Assembly (NCBI GenBank): GCA_903873965.1
Contig: CAIQQO010000347.1
Coordinates: 62,001 to 126,000, forward strand
Source: an uncultured bacterium
GTDB taxonomy: Bacteria > Chloroflexota > Anaerolineae > J036 > Brachytrichaceae
Length of the DNA: 64,000 bases
Direction of reading: 5' to 3'
Below, in pieces: positions 40,761 through 51,210 of this stretch; position 1 is the stretch's first letter, and each line of letters starts with the position of its first letter. Under the pieces are notes generated by a model. The model was not told where the DNA came from. It saw only the letters and a list, made by a program, of their open reading frames with translations, and did not search any database. Made by a program: the position numbers and the translations under genes.

Positions 40761-41930
40761 ATGCCACCAATTGAACGTGTACTGAACATCTGCGATGTGC
40801 TGGCATTGCAGTTTTCTGAACGTGCCGATCAGCATGATCGTGACGGATCTTTTCCGTTTGAAAACGCATCGGATCTTCGCGATGCTGGACTGCCCGCTTT
40901 AACCGTTCCGACCGAATTTGGCGGCAGTGGAGCACTGCTATGTGACATGGTCCAGGTGCTCCAGCATCTTGCCCGTGGAGACGCGAGCACAGCGCTTGGA
41001 GTTGCCATGCATCTGCATATCATGGGGCAACAGGCTGAGACGCGATCGTGGCTTCCTGAGCCATACGAGGCCCTATGTTACGAAGTGGTGTCTAGAAGAC
41101 TTTTTGTGAACACCGCTGCCAGCGAACCTGAGATGGGCAGCCCTTCTCGCGGAGGGATGCCTGCAACCACTGCCACACCGGTCGAAGGCGGTTATCGCAT
41201 CAATGGCCGCAAGAGCTGGGTCACGTTTGCGCCGGCGTTGGATTACATTCTTACCTCAGCCACGATTGTCTCCGAGACTGACGCAACACAGCGCCTGTCA
41301 GGCGTGTTTGCAGTTGCAGGCAATGCTCAGGGTGTCAGGATTCAGGACAACTGGGGCACTGCTTTGAGTGTTCGAGCCAGCGGTAGTTGTGAAATTGAGT
41401 ATCGCGATGTGTTTGTGCCAGCACGATGGCACGTTGAAACCCGTCGCCAGGGAGACTTGCCTCGCACGCCTCCAATGCCACCGGCATGGAGTGCGAGTGC
41501 TTTCGCTTCGGTTTACCTGGGTGTTGGCGAAGCTGCCCTTGCTGCGTTTGCGACGTATGCCAGGCAGCGTATTCCTTCGGCACTGGGTAAACCGATTGCA
41601 GAGTTACCCTCAGTACAACGGGTCATCGGTCAGATGGACGTCACTTTGCGGGCTGCACGCGCTGTTTTGTTTGAGACGGCGCGACGGTGGGATGTCAAAC
41701 CAGAATGGCGGCATACTATGGCTGCTGAATTTGCAGCAGCCAAATATCTGTGCACCAATGCAGCTGTCACTGCAACTGAATTGGCGGTGCGAGCAGCCGG
41801 CGCAAATGGACTTGATCGACGCCTGCCTCTGGAGCGCTTTTTTCGCGATGCCCGCGCCGGCCTGATGCATCCACCGCAGGATGATCTGGCGCTGGAGTTG
41901 ATGGGACGACAAGTGATTCATCCTGTATGA
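40761..41930 (+). CDS. Acyl-CoA dehydrogenase family protein
   Basis: ALTVPTEFGGSGALLCDMVQVLQHLARGDASTALGV; ASEPEMGSP; YRINGRKSWVTFAPALDY. Confidence 0.93.
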   Translation: MPPIERVLNICDVLALQFSERADQHDRDGSFPFENASDLRDAGLPALTVPTEFGGSGALLCDMVQVLQHLARGDASTALGVAMHLHIMGQQAETRSWLPEPYEALCYEVVSRRLFVNTAASEPEMGSPSRGGMPATTATPVEGGYRINGRKSWVTFAPALDYILTSATIVSETDATQRLSGVFAVAGNAQGVRIQDNWGTALSVRASGSCEIEYRDVFVPARWHVETRRQGDLPRTPPMPPAWSASAFASVYLGVGEAALAAFATYARQRIPSALGKPIAELPSVQRVIGQMDVTLRAARAVLFETARRWDVKPEWRHTMAAEFAAAKYLCTNAAVTATELAVRAAGANGLDRRLPLERFFRDARAGLMHPPQDDLALELMGRQVIHPV

Positions 41931-41933
41931 CCT

Positions 41934-42758
41934 ATGGCTGAGTTGACGCGCAAAGAAGTGATTCAACTGTTGGCTGTGGTTAACGGCGAAAGCGCCGGCG
42001 TGCGGCTGGCGGGTGTTGACCTCAGCGGACTCGACCTGAGGGCGCTCAATCTACAACAGGCTGATCTTCGCCTGGCTAACTTGAAAGGTGCTCAACTCAG
42101 CAAGGCTCATCTTAACAGTGCGAATCTGAGTGGCGCTAACCTCGAAGGTGCAGACCTCAGTGGATGTGATGCAACGTCAGCTACTTTCACCAGCGCCATC
42201 CTGCGTGATGCGAAACTTTTCAACGCGACACTGCGCGAAGGTATTTTTACCGCCGTGGATGCTGTCGGCGCAGACTTTCATGATGCTGACCTGACAGAAG
42301 CACGCATGAACCTGGCAGACCTGAGCAGTGTGGACTTAAGCAGGGCATTAATGACGCGCGCACGCTTAAGTAAAGCTCACCTCGGTGGTGCAGACATGGT
42401 AGATGCCATGTTGCAGCATGCGGATTTAACCGATGTCAATCTTGACCTGGCAGACTGTACGCGCGCCAATATCAGTCACGCCTTCCTCCAAAGGGCAAGC
42501 ATTATCAACGCAACGCTTGAATGGGCGAACCTGCGCGACAGCAATTTTTCCGATGTGTTGCTCTCGCGAACCAATCTCAGCAATGCCGATTGCAGTCGCG
42601 CCATCTTCAGGTCAGCCCAGATGCGCGGTGTGATTGTTCGTGATACAAATCTGAGCGCAGCCACTTTGCGCGATGCGCAAATCGAACGTGATGCGCTGTT
42701 GTATGCCTTGTTGTCTGGTACCACCCTGCCTGATGGTTCGACCTCGCTCGACGCATAA
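41934..42758 (+). CDS. Pentapeptide-repeat protein
   Basis: Tandem A(D/N)LxX repeats: NLSGANLEGADLSG etc. Confidence 0.95.
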   Translation: MAELTRKEVIQLLAVVNGESAGVRLAGVDLSGLDLRALNLQQADLRLANLKGAQLSKAHLNSANLSGANLEGADLSGCDATSATFTSAILRDAKLFNATLREGIFTAVDAVGADFHDADLTEARMNLADLSSVDLSRALMTRARLSKAHLGGADMVDAMLQHADLTDVNLDLADCTRANISHAFLQRASIINATLEWANLRDSNFSDVLLSRTNLSNADCSRAIFRSAQMRGVIVRDTNLSAATLRDAQIERDALLYALLSGTTLPDGSTSLDA

Positions 42759-42787
42759 AAGCTGATGCAGTGCAAGCGCTGCGCGTG

Positions 42788-42815
42788 ATTTGCAAAATCG
42801 GCCGATTATGCTACA
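42788..42815 (+). promoter_or_regulatory. Sigma70-like promoter, extended -10
   Basis: TTGCAA-N16-TACATT with TGC immediately before -10. Confidence 0.55.
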
Positions 42816-42922
42816 TTACCGATACAGGAGTGGTCCGGAAAAGGTCTGTGAAGGTGATAGTTTCGTTCCCCTTGAGTTCAAGAGCAGGGTACTCGTCGGA
42901 AATGACGAACATGGGTCTGCGC

Positions 42923-43085
42923 ATACGCCACTGGCGTATTGGCGCGATGAGGCGCTGGTCAAACTTCAATAGAACAATGAACATCACCCGGGTAGCCATC
43001 CATAGGCATCTACCCACGCAGAAATAAGGAGGATGGTTCGATAAGAGTCACCACATCGTTAGACATATCATACACAACCGGGTAG
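42923..43085 (+). promoter_or_regulatory. Structured 5' leader of RRM protein gene
   Basis: Palindrome ATACGCCA-C-TGGCGTAT 42923-42939; interleaved GGGTAG/CCATCC/CTACCC/GGATGG; second GGGTAG at 43080. Confidence 0.45.
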
Positions 43086-43167
43086 TTTGCTAAGCCAGGC
43101 AACTGGCAGATTCGTTTGCGGAACTTCGTTCCATAATATCGTTCCATATACGGAGAGAGAAAGAATT

Positions 43168-43524
43168 ATGCCCAGCAGACTGTATGTTGGCAATTTGTCG
43201 TATTCCACAACTGAGGATTCCCTGCGCCAGTTTTTCACCCAGGCTGGCGAGGTCAAGACTGCTGAAGTCGTGATGGACCGCCAAACAGGTCGATCCAAAG
43301 GTTTTGCATTTGTTGAGATGGTCAGTGATGATGGCGCACAGAAGGCGATCACCCTACTCAATGGTAAGACATTGGATCAACGCCAGCTTCGTATCGATAT
43401 CGCCAAACCCAAAGAGCAGCGCGCGCGCGTCGGCGTTGGCGGTGCGGGCGGTGGATTTGGGGGTGGCGACCGCAATCGCCGCAGCAGTGGTGGTCGCAGC
43501 AACCGAGACGACTACGAAGGCTGA
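43168..43524 (+). CDS. RRM-type RNA-binding protein with Gly/Arg-rich tail
   Basis: RLYVGNLSYSTTEDSLRQFF (RNP2), KGFAFVEMV (RNP1), GGAGGGFGGGDRNRR tail; start trimmed. Confidence 0.96.
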   Translation: MPSRLYVGNLSYSTTEDSLRQFFTQAGEVKTAEVVMDRQTGRSKGFAFVEMVSDDGAQKAITLLNGKTLDQRQLRIDIAKPKEQRARVGVGGAGGGFGGGDRNRRSSGGRSNRDDYEG

Positions 43525-43596
43525 GACTACATAGTCCACTTAATCTCTGCAAACCTGCATTTTCTGCCTATAAGCAAGAAAATCCGGCAAATCCTG

Positions 43597-43637
43597 AGCG
43601 GGGCGCACTCACAAGTGCGCCTCGCTTTATTATTTTT
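43597..43637. terminator. Rho-independent terminator
   Basis: AGCGGGGCGCACT/AGTGCGCCTCGCT stem (one G-T), CACA loop, then TTTATTATTTTTT. Confidence 0.85.
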
Positions 43638-44311
43638 TATTCCTCGCGCAGAACGTAACCAACACCACGCACAGTATGTATGAGTCGCGCTTCATTTCCG
43701 GCTTCGGTTTTCTGCCGTAGATAGCGAACATACACTTCCAGCACATTGCTCTCTCCGCCAAAATCGTATCCCCATACGCGATCTAAAATCTGTTCTCTTG
43801 TAAGCACCTGGCGAGGATTGCGAATGAGGTATTCCAGTAAGTCATATTCCTTGGCGGTTAACTCAAAAGTGCGATCAGTACGTCTTGCTAATCGGGTGCC
43901 AGTATCCAGTTGCAAATCCGCGTAACGCAAAATTTCGGGTTTTGAACTCGGCGCTGATCGACGCAGCAGGGCATGTATGCGCGCCAATAGTTCGGGAAAC
44001 GCAAACGGTTTAACGAGATAGTCATCAGCTCCCGTTTCCAATCCAATCACCCGATCAGACACCGAATCTTTGGCCGTCAACATCAGGATAGGTACATTGC
44101 TGACTGTACGTAACCTGCGACATACCTCCAGTCCATCCATGCCGGGCATCATCCAGTCAAGGACCACCAGATCGGGTGGATTGTCGCGCGCCGAGGCCAG
44201 TCCACTTGGCCCATCTGCCGTAGCTGTGACTTTATAATTTTCATACGCGAGACCACGCCGGAGTAGATCACGAATAGCCGGATCATCTTCAATTACCAGT
44301 ATTTGTTCCAT
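43637..44311 (-). CDS. OmpR-family response regulator
   Basis: [24 protein letters not shown], winged-helix [33 protein letters not shown]. Confidence 0.96.
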   Translation of the reverse strand: MEQILVIEDDPAIRDLLRRGLAYENYKVTATADGPSGLASARDNPPDLVVLDWMMPGMDGLEVCRRLRTVSNVPILMLTAKDSVSDRVIGLETGADDYLVKPFAFPELLARIHALLRRSAPSSKPEILRYADLQLDTGTRLARRTDRTFELTAKEYDLLEYLIRNPRQVLTREQILDRVWGYDFGGESNVLEVYVRYLRQKTEAGNEARLIHTVRGVGYVLREE

Positions 44312-45131
44312 GTTCATCATCCCATAACAGACTGCGTGCCGTTGCGAGTGCCGGGGGCACTGCTGTCCCCCATTGATTGTAATGTACGAGATCGGTCATT
44401 GGTTTGCGTTGATTACTGACCCAGTCAATCGTGTTGCGCGGCGCCTCTGCATTCTTGTAACCCATGCGAAAAATGGCCACGAGGTCATATTGATCAGGTA
44501 TTCCCAGCAGGTTTTCCACGCGCGCACGATTTTCCTTCACTTCCAATGGCGTGCTGATAAACTGCATGCCCATATTAAGCGAGGTAGTCACCAGCCAGAA
44601 TGTCTGTATGACAGCGCCAAGTGTGATTGATGCGTACAGGCCACTCAGTTCTCCAGGTTTGTACTCCTGTTTGTCCAGAACGATGGCCAGCAGCATTGGC
44701 GCATTTTCAACGATCTTACGTTGATCTCGCCCAAGCAAGCGAGACGCACCTAGCTTGCTCAGCAGATTCCCGACATTTTCAGAAAACACCAGTTTGACCA
44801 ATGGTTTGAATATAAGCGGTACGTTATCGATAAAAATACCGCTCTTGCTGGATGTCACTTCCTTTGCGCTGAAGCGAAAGTAGCGCCTGTACCGTGCGAC
44901 AAAGGCGCCTTCATCCATCAACTGTTGCATTGAATCGCCGGCAATGCCCGCCATGGCATTGATGTACTCTTTGTCTTCTATGATCAAAAATCGCCACGGC
45001 TGGCTGTTGAAGTGCGAGGGTGCGCGCGTGGCGGCTTCTATCAGCAAGCGTTTGTGCTCGTTGCTGACTGGTTCCGGGCTGAATGGTGTATTGGTTGTCT
45101 TGCGACGACGGATGGCTTCCAGTAGGTCCAT
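44289..45131 (-). CDS. Nitroreductase family protein
   Basis: [21 protein letters not shown]...[18 protein letters not shown]. Confidence 0.9.
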   Translation of the reverse strand: MDLLEAIRRRKTTNTPFSPEPVSNEHKRLLIEAATRAPSHFNSQPWRFLIIEDKEYINAMAGIAGDSMQQLMDEGAFVARYRRYFRFSAKEVTSSKSGIFIDNVPLIFKPLVKLVFSENVGNLLSKLGASRLLGRDQRKIVENAPMLLAIVLDKQEYKPGELSGLYASITLGAVIQTFWLVTTSLNMGMQFISTPLEVKENRARVENLLGIPDQYDLVAIFRMGYKNAEAPRNTIDWVSNQRKPMTDLVHYNQWGTAVPPALATARSLLWDDEHGTNTGN

Positions 45132-45218
45132 AGTTGCGTGTATGTGTGACCTCTATCCATGAAATAGAATTGATTCGTGTTGGCTTGCAGTTTCGAGATG
45201 ACGAGAGAAATGTCGAAC

Positions 45219-46067
45219 TCAGTGCACCAACAGTATCACATAGTAATACACGATCACACCTGCCCACAGGATTGAGTCAATTCGGTCAAAAATACCGCCA
45301 TGCCCTGGAATCAAATGCCCGGAATCCTTGGCATTCGACTGGCGTTTGTACATGCTTTCAACCAGATCGCCCAGCGTGCCAAAAATGCCGACGAGGCCAG
45401 AGACAATCAGGCAATGGATCATAGTAAGCGGCGACACCAGGCCGACAACGAAACCACCGATGAGCGATACGGCTATACCACCAAAATACCCTTCCCAGGT
45501 CTTTTTGGGGCTGAGTGAAGGAGCCAGTTTGTGTTTGCCGAATCGTTTGCCGAACACATATGCTCCGCTGTCAGCGAGCCATGTGATGCCGATAGCCATG
45601 ATCAGCCACCATACGCCATTATCCAACTCGCGCACCGCCGCCAGGTGTCCTCCTGTCCAGCCAAGATAAGCACCGCTGGCTACAGCGATGGCCCATTCTG
45701 CAATCGGCATGCGTTCGCGGTAGCGCATCTGTGCGGCAATGGAGCCGAGGAGAAGGACCGAAACTATGGCAGAAAGATAGGGAAGGGTGGGGAAACGGAT
45801 AATCACAAAAGCGACAATGGTGGATGACAAGCAGGTGATCAGTGATGGCTTCAGTTGATTGACGGCCATCATCGCATGGATTTCGTACGCCGCAATCAAG
45901 ACTACGACCAGTATCAGGCTAGTGAACCACATGCCGCCCAGTAAGCCGGGAATGATCGTCACGATACCGATAACGGTCCCACTGATAGCGCGAGTGCGCA
46001 TGCTGTTCACCTCAGCAGCAACTGCTTGCACTGGATGTTGTGATTGATCTCCAGTGTAACCCTGCAT
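45219..46067 (-). CDS. cdsA: Phosphatidate cytidylyltransferase
   Basis: DSGAYVFGKRFGKHKLAPSLSPKKTWEGYFGG; DLVESMYKRQSNAKDSGHLIPGHGGIFDRIDS. Confidence 0.96.
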   Translation of the reverse strand: MQGYTGDQSQHPVQAVAAEVNSMRTRAISGTVIGIVTIIPGLLGGMWFTSLILVVVLIAAYEIHAMMAVNQLKPSLITCLSSTIVAFVIIRFPTLPYLSAIVSVLLLGSIAAQMRYRERMPIAEWAIAVASGAYLGWTGGHLAAVRELDNGVWWLIMAIGITWLADSGAYVFGKRFGKHKLAPSLSPKKTWEGYFGGIAVSLIGGFVVGLVSPLTMIHCLIVSGLVGIFGTLGDLVESMYKRQSNAKDSGHLIPGHGGIFDRIDSILWAGVIVYYYVILLVH

Positions 46068-46082
46068 ATCAAATTGCGGAAC

Positions 46083-46841
46083 TTACTTGGCTATGCCACC
46101 AAATCGCCGATCCCGTTTGTTGAACTGCTCAATGGCCTTTTTTAGTTCGGATTCGTCAAAGTCTGGCCAGTAAACATCGGTGACATAAAACTCGGAATAG
46201 GCTCCTTGCCAGATGAGGAAATTGCTGCTGCGATACTCACCACTCGTACGGATGATCAGATCGGGGTCAGGTAAACCGCAAGTGTACAGATACCGGCTGA
46301 TTGTATCTTCGTCAATGAAGTCAGGATGGAGGCCTTCTGTCAGCATGGCGCGCACTGCGTCAACAATCTCTGCACGGCCGCCATAGTTCAATGCGACATT
46401 GAGGATAAGTCGATCGTTATGACTGGTCTGCGCGACAGCGCTCTTGATCTTGGCCTGTAATCCCGCCGGCACACGTTCCATGCGACCAATATGCCTGATT
46501 TGTACTCCGCTTCGATCTAATTCATCCAACTCGCGTTCAATGACGGCCTCGAGGATGCGCATCAGCCCATTGACTTCGTCTTCGGGCCGCCGCCAGTTTT
46601 CGGTAGAAAAGGCATATAGCGTCAGTATTTTAATGCCTTGATCAACACAAGCACGCAGTATCCTGCGCAGGTTGTTGGTCCCAGCTTGGTGACCTGCGAC
46701 GCGCGGCAGGTTGCGTTTACGCGCCCAACGGCCATTTCCGTCCATGATAATGGCGACATGGTTCGGTGTTCGCGTATCGGTCGCGGTTATTGTGCGAGCA
46801 CGGGTCATGGGTTGATCATAAATCGCTGCTGGTATTGTCAT
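46083..46841 (-). CDS. uppS: Isoprenyl transferase (undecaprenyl diphosphate synthase)
   Basis: [62 protein letters not shown]. Confidence 0.96.
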   Translation of the reverse strand: MTIPAAIYDQPMTRARTITATDTRTPNHVAIIMDGNGRWARKRNLPRVAGHQAGTNNLRRILRACVDQGIKILTLYAFSTENWRRPEDEVNGLMRILEAVIERELDELDRSGVQIRHIGRMERVPAGLQAKIKSAVAQTSHNDRLILNVALNYGGRAEIVDAVRAMLTEGLHPDFIDEDTISRYLYTCGLPDPDLIIRTSGEYRSSNFLIWQGAYSEFYVTDVYWPDFDESELKKAIEQFNKRDRRFGGIAK

Positions 46842-46894
46842 TGGTTTCTAGCCGATCCTCGCCTCAAGCCATCTGGAGTTTGCATCTACGGGTG

Positions 46895-47461
46895 CTACAT
46901 CTCCAGGATTTCTTTCTCTTTACGTGCCCCAAGATCATCAGCTTTGGCTGAATACTTGTGAATCGTGTTCTCAAGGTCCTGCTTCGCCTTCTTATGCTCG
47001 TCTTCGCTGATTAATTTCTTGTCCTCAAGCTTTTTGTACTTCTCAATTGCCTCGTGCCGACGGGCGCGCAGCTCCACTTTGGCTTCTTCAACCCGCTTGC
47101 CAATCGTCTTGGCCAGATCCTTGCGACGGTCCTGAGTCATGGGTGGAATTTTGAGATAGACGGCCTTGCCATCGTTATGCGGCGTCAGTTTCAACTCGGA
47201 AAGCTGGATGGCTTTTTCGATTGCCTTGATGGTTGATGGATCGAAAGGCCGAATCATGATCATCTGAGCTTCGGGCACGGATATGGTTGCCAACTGTTGC
47301 AACGGGAGATCGGTGCCATGATAGTCCACCATAATCTTCTCAACTAAATGCGGTGACGCTCTGCCCGTACGGTAGCCCTGGAAATCTTGTTCCATTGCTT
47401 CGACGGCTTTTTGCATTGCCTTATCAGTTTCGGTAGAGATACGTTTGATATCTTCAGCCAT
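46895..47461 (-). CDS. frr: Ribosome recycling factor
   Basis: FQGYRTGRASPHLVEKIMVDYHGTDLPLQQLA; C-terminal helical bundle. Confidence 0.97.
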   Translation of the reverse strand: MAEDIKRISTETDKAMQKAVEAMEQDFQGYRTGRASPHLVEKIMVDYHGTDLPLQQLATISVPEAQMIMIRPFDPSTIKAIEKAIQLSELKLTPHNDGKAVYLKIPPMTQDRRKDLAKTIGKRVEEAKVELRARRHEAIEKYKKLEDKKLISEDEHKKAKQDLENTIHKYSAKADDLGARKEKEILEM

Positions 47462-47648
47462 GGGTTTGTCCTCCAAATCGTAGGTGTGGAATTCTATCTG
47501 CGTTTGCTAGAATCCTGTCAAATACTATCATACAGAGGAGTGACAGGTTTTGCCACTCGGTGTCAGACGTAAAAACGACGGTTAACCTGCCCATCCCCTT
47601 CGTTCGGAAGGCTGGTGGCAGGCAAACCCCGAAAAGGTTCCGAAAATA

Positions 47649-48433
<785 letters not shown>

Positions 48434-48446
48434 CAATGCGCTAACC

Positions 48447-49040
48447 TTATTGTCCGCCGATTTCGTATCGGATAAACCTGCGAACCACCACGTTTTCGCC
48501 GATTTTTGCGACCGCGTTTTTGATCAGGTCGGCGACCTTCACTTTGTCATCCTTGACAAACTGCTGTTCTAGTAAACAGACTTCCTGGTAAAACTTTTCC
48601 ATCTTGCCTGCGGCAATACGATCAGCAATTTCGGGTTTCTTACCTTCGCCGATGGCTTCCTGCTTGTACTGTTCTTTCTTTGCGTCAATCACAGCAGCAG
48701 GAATGTCTTCTTTTTTAACATAGTCGGGGCCGGATGAAGCCACTTGCAATGCCAGATCGTGCGCAAGCGCCTTGAATTCTGCCGTACGGGCCACAAAGTC
48801 GGTTTCGCAATTGACTTCTACCAGAACAGCCATGCGCCCACCCATGTGTGTATAGGCTTCGATAATGCCATCGTGGGCTTCGCGCGAAGCCTTCTTTGCA
48901 GCAGCAGCCAGACCTTTCTCGCGCAACCAGACGGCTGCCTTATCGAGATCGCCGTTGTTCAGGTCAAGTGCTTTTTTGCAATCAAGCATGCCTGCTGCGG
49001 TCTGCTCGCGCAGGGTTTTAATCTGCTCCGTTGTTGCCAT
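48447..49040 (-). CDS. tsf: Translation elongation factor Ts
   Basis: IKTLREQTAAGMLDCKKAL; EVNCETDFVAR. Confidence 0.97.
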   Translation of the reverse strand: MATTEQIKTLREQTAAGMLDCKKALDLNNGDLDKAAVWLREKGLAAAAKKASREAHDGIIEAYTHMGGRMAVLVEVNCETDFVARTAEFKALAHDLALQVASSGPDYVKKEDIPAAVIDAKKEQYKQEAIGEGKKPEIADRIAAGKMEKFYQEVCLLEQQFVKDDKVKVADLIKNAVAKIGENVVVRRFIRYEIGGQ

Positions 49041-49042
49041 AT

Positions 49043-49903
49043 TTATATTTCCTCCACATCCTCTGTGCCGGGGTCAAATGAGCGTAACTCGGCATCTTCT
49101 TCGAACTTCAATTCACCAGTGCGAATCTTTGCCAGAGTCTCTTCACCCAATTGCTGGCGGCCTATTTCCAAGGCCTCCACGCCTGAACCTGCACCTTCAA
49201 CGGCGCCATCGACGCCCTTGCGCAATGCAAGCCCTTCCAACGCCGCATTGGCCATGGCTTCTACGATCAGCTTGATGGCGCGAATGGCATCGTCGTTGGC
49301 GGGAATGACGTAATCGACGCCGTCGGGATCACAGTTGGTGTCCACCATCGCGATGACGGGGATATTCAACTTGTTGGCTTCCTTGATAGCATTGGCTTCA
49401 CGACAGACGTCCACGATGAAGAGGGCATCCGGCAGCCGCCGCAGAATCTTGATACCGCCCATGCGGCGATTCAGTTTGTCGATTTCGCGCGAGCGCAACA
49501 GGGCTTCCTTTTTGGTAAAGCGATCAAATTCACCACGCTCTTTCATCCCTTCCAATTCCATCAACCGATCAAGTCGTGACTTAATCGTGCGCCAGTTGGT
49601 CAAAGTGCCTCCGAGGAAGCGCTCAGTGATGCATGGCTGACCGGCTCTCGTTGACTGCAGGGTGATGGGCTCTTGCGCCTGACGCTTGGTGCCAATGAAC
49701 AATACTGTGCCACCCTTGGTGACAATCTCACGGATCAAGTTGGCGGCAGTGTCGATAGCGGTAATTGTCTGCTGAAGATCGATGATATGGACGCCGTTGC
49801 GCTCAGTGAAGATGAATGGTTTCATCTTAGGGTTCCAACGCTTCGTGCGATGACCAAAGTGAACACCTGTCTCCAAGAGAGCCTTCATGGGTACTGCTGG
49901 CAT
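49043..49903 (-). CDS. rpsB: 30S ribosomal protein S2
   Basis: [66 protein letters not shown]. Confidence 0.98.
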   Translation of the reverse strand: MPAVPMKALLETGVHFGHRTKRWNPKMKPFIFTERNGVHIIDLQQTITAIDTAANLIREIVTKGGTVLFIGTKRQAQEPITLQSTRAGQPCITERFLGGTLTNWRTIKSRLDRLMELEGMKERGEFDRFTKKEALLRSREIDKLNRRMGGIKILRRLPDALFIVDVCREANAIKEANKLNIPVIAMVDTNCDPDGVDYVIPANDDAIRAIKLIVEAMANAALEGLALRKGVDGAVEGAGSGVEALEIGRQQLGEETLAKIRTGELKFEEDAELRSFDPGTEDVEEI

Positions 49904-49969
49904 GTTTAATTACTCCTTCAAAACCTCTGCGTTTTTCTACTGGTGTGAAGATTGCGAACAGGTCGAAAT

Positions 49970-50066
49970 TTATCCGCAACAGGCCTGCACATCATCAAAA
50001 CGCATGCGTATTTCTTCGGCCATGTACTATTAGTATCAGTGCTGACTCCAAGTCAGACCATGGCCG
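49970..50066 (-). promoter_or_regulatory. Candidate rpsB leader: uORF plus hairpin
   Basis: Minus-strand uORF MAEEIRMRFDDVQACCG* (50023-49970); stem CGGCCATG 50017-50024/CATGGCCG 50059-50066 with inner CTGACT-CCA-AGTCAG. Confidence 0.35.
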
Positions 50067-50272
50067 CGCCAAATTTTACCATATAGAGTGAATTGGTGAC
50101 ATTCCGTACCAAATCCGCCGAAGCATCCTCAGCCCGTCCTTATCGAGTGATGGTATGAATATTGCAGTGCGTTGGCGGTGCTGGACTGGATGTGAGTCTT
50201 GCTGACTGTGCGTCAACAGGTGATTGGCTATGCATGCGTGATAATAAGTGAGTGTCTAAACGAAGGGAGTAT

Positions 50273-51199
50273 ATGTTTAATAAGGTTTCCGATATCACTG
50301 AAGCGCTGGCTGGGCAGCAGTACATTGCTACTGATGAGATTTCAACTGCCGTCTTTCTTGCCGAGAGGATGGGGAAACCTATTCTGGCGGAAGGTCCGGC
50401 AGGTGTCGGCAAGACTGAATTGGCAAAAGCATGGGCAGGCGCTACCCGACGTGAACTTATACGTCTGCAATGTTACGAGGGATTGGATGAATCCAAGGCC
50501 CTGTATGAGTGGGAATATTCCAAGCAAATGCTGTATACCCAGCTTCTGCGTGACAAAATCAGCCAGCTCATGTCGTCGGCTGAAACGCTGGCGCAGGCAG
50601 CAGATCGATTGGCCGCAGAAGAGAATGTATTTTATTCGATGCGTTTCCTTCTACCACGCCCATTGCTGCGCGCACTTCTCAGCGAGAAGCCGGTTGTCCT
50701 TCTGATTGATGAAATCGATCGCGCGGATGCAGAGTTTGAGGCCTTTCTGCTTGAAATTCTCAGCGACTTTCAGATTAGTGTGCCGGAACTCGGTACGATG
50801 AAGGCAAAGTCACAGCCCATCGTGATTTTAACGAGCAACAACACACGTGAACTCAGCGAAGCGCTTAAACGGCGCGCGCTTTATCTGTACATCGACTACC
50901 CGTCACAGGAGTCAGAACTAAACATCGTGCGGTTGCGCGTACCGGAATTGGCTCCGGCGGTTGCACGGCAGGTGGTTGAGGTAGTTCAACGGTTGCGCGA
51001 ACTGGAATTAAAAAAGTCTCCGAGCGTAGCTGAAACTGTGGATTGGGCAAAGGCACTTGTTGCGATCAACGCCAAACACCTGGATGAGAAAACGCTCAAT
51101 GACACCCTCACGGTAATCCTGAAGCATGAAAGTGACATCCAGCGTGCGCGCCGCGCATTAAGCAGCGGAAAGAATACTCGTGAAGTCGGAGTTCGCTGA
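50273..51199 (+). CDS. MoxR-type AAA ATPase
   Basis: ILAEGPAGVGKTELAKAWA; LLIDEIDRADAEFEAFLLEIL; ILTSNNTRELSEALKRR. Confidence 0.92.
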   Translation: MFNKVSDITEALAGQQYIATDEISTAVFLAERMGKPILAEGPAGVGKTELAKAWAGATRRELIRLQCYEGLDESKALYEWEYSKQMLYTQLLRDKISQLMSSAETLAQAADRLAAEENVFYSMRFLLPRPLLRALLSEKPVVLLIDEIDRADAEFEAFLLEILSDFQISVPELGTMKAKSQPIVILTSNNTRELSEALKRRALYLYIDYPSQESELNIVRLRVPELAPAVARQVVEVVQRLRELELKKSPSVAETVDWAKALVAINAKHLDEKTLNDTLTVILKHESDIQRARRALSSGKNTREVGVR

Positions 51200-51210
51200 C
51201 GTGGTCAACT

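Noticed and set aside
41934-42758. Internal short repeats
   Set aside because: Explained by the pentapeptide-repeat protein; not a DNA repeat or CRISPR array.
43430-43520. GC-rich low-complexity tract
   Set aside because: Encodes the ordinary Gly/Arg-rich tail of the RRM protein.
48744-49313. 189-aa plus-strand ORF across tsf/rpsB
   Set aside because: Antisense to two certain housekeeping genes; Ser/Arg-rich shadow composition.
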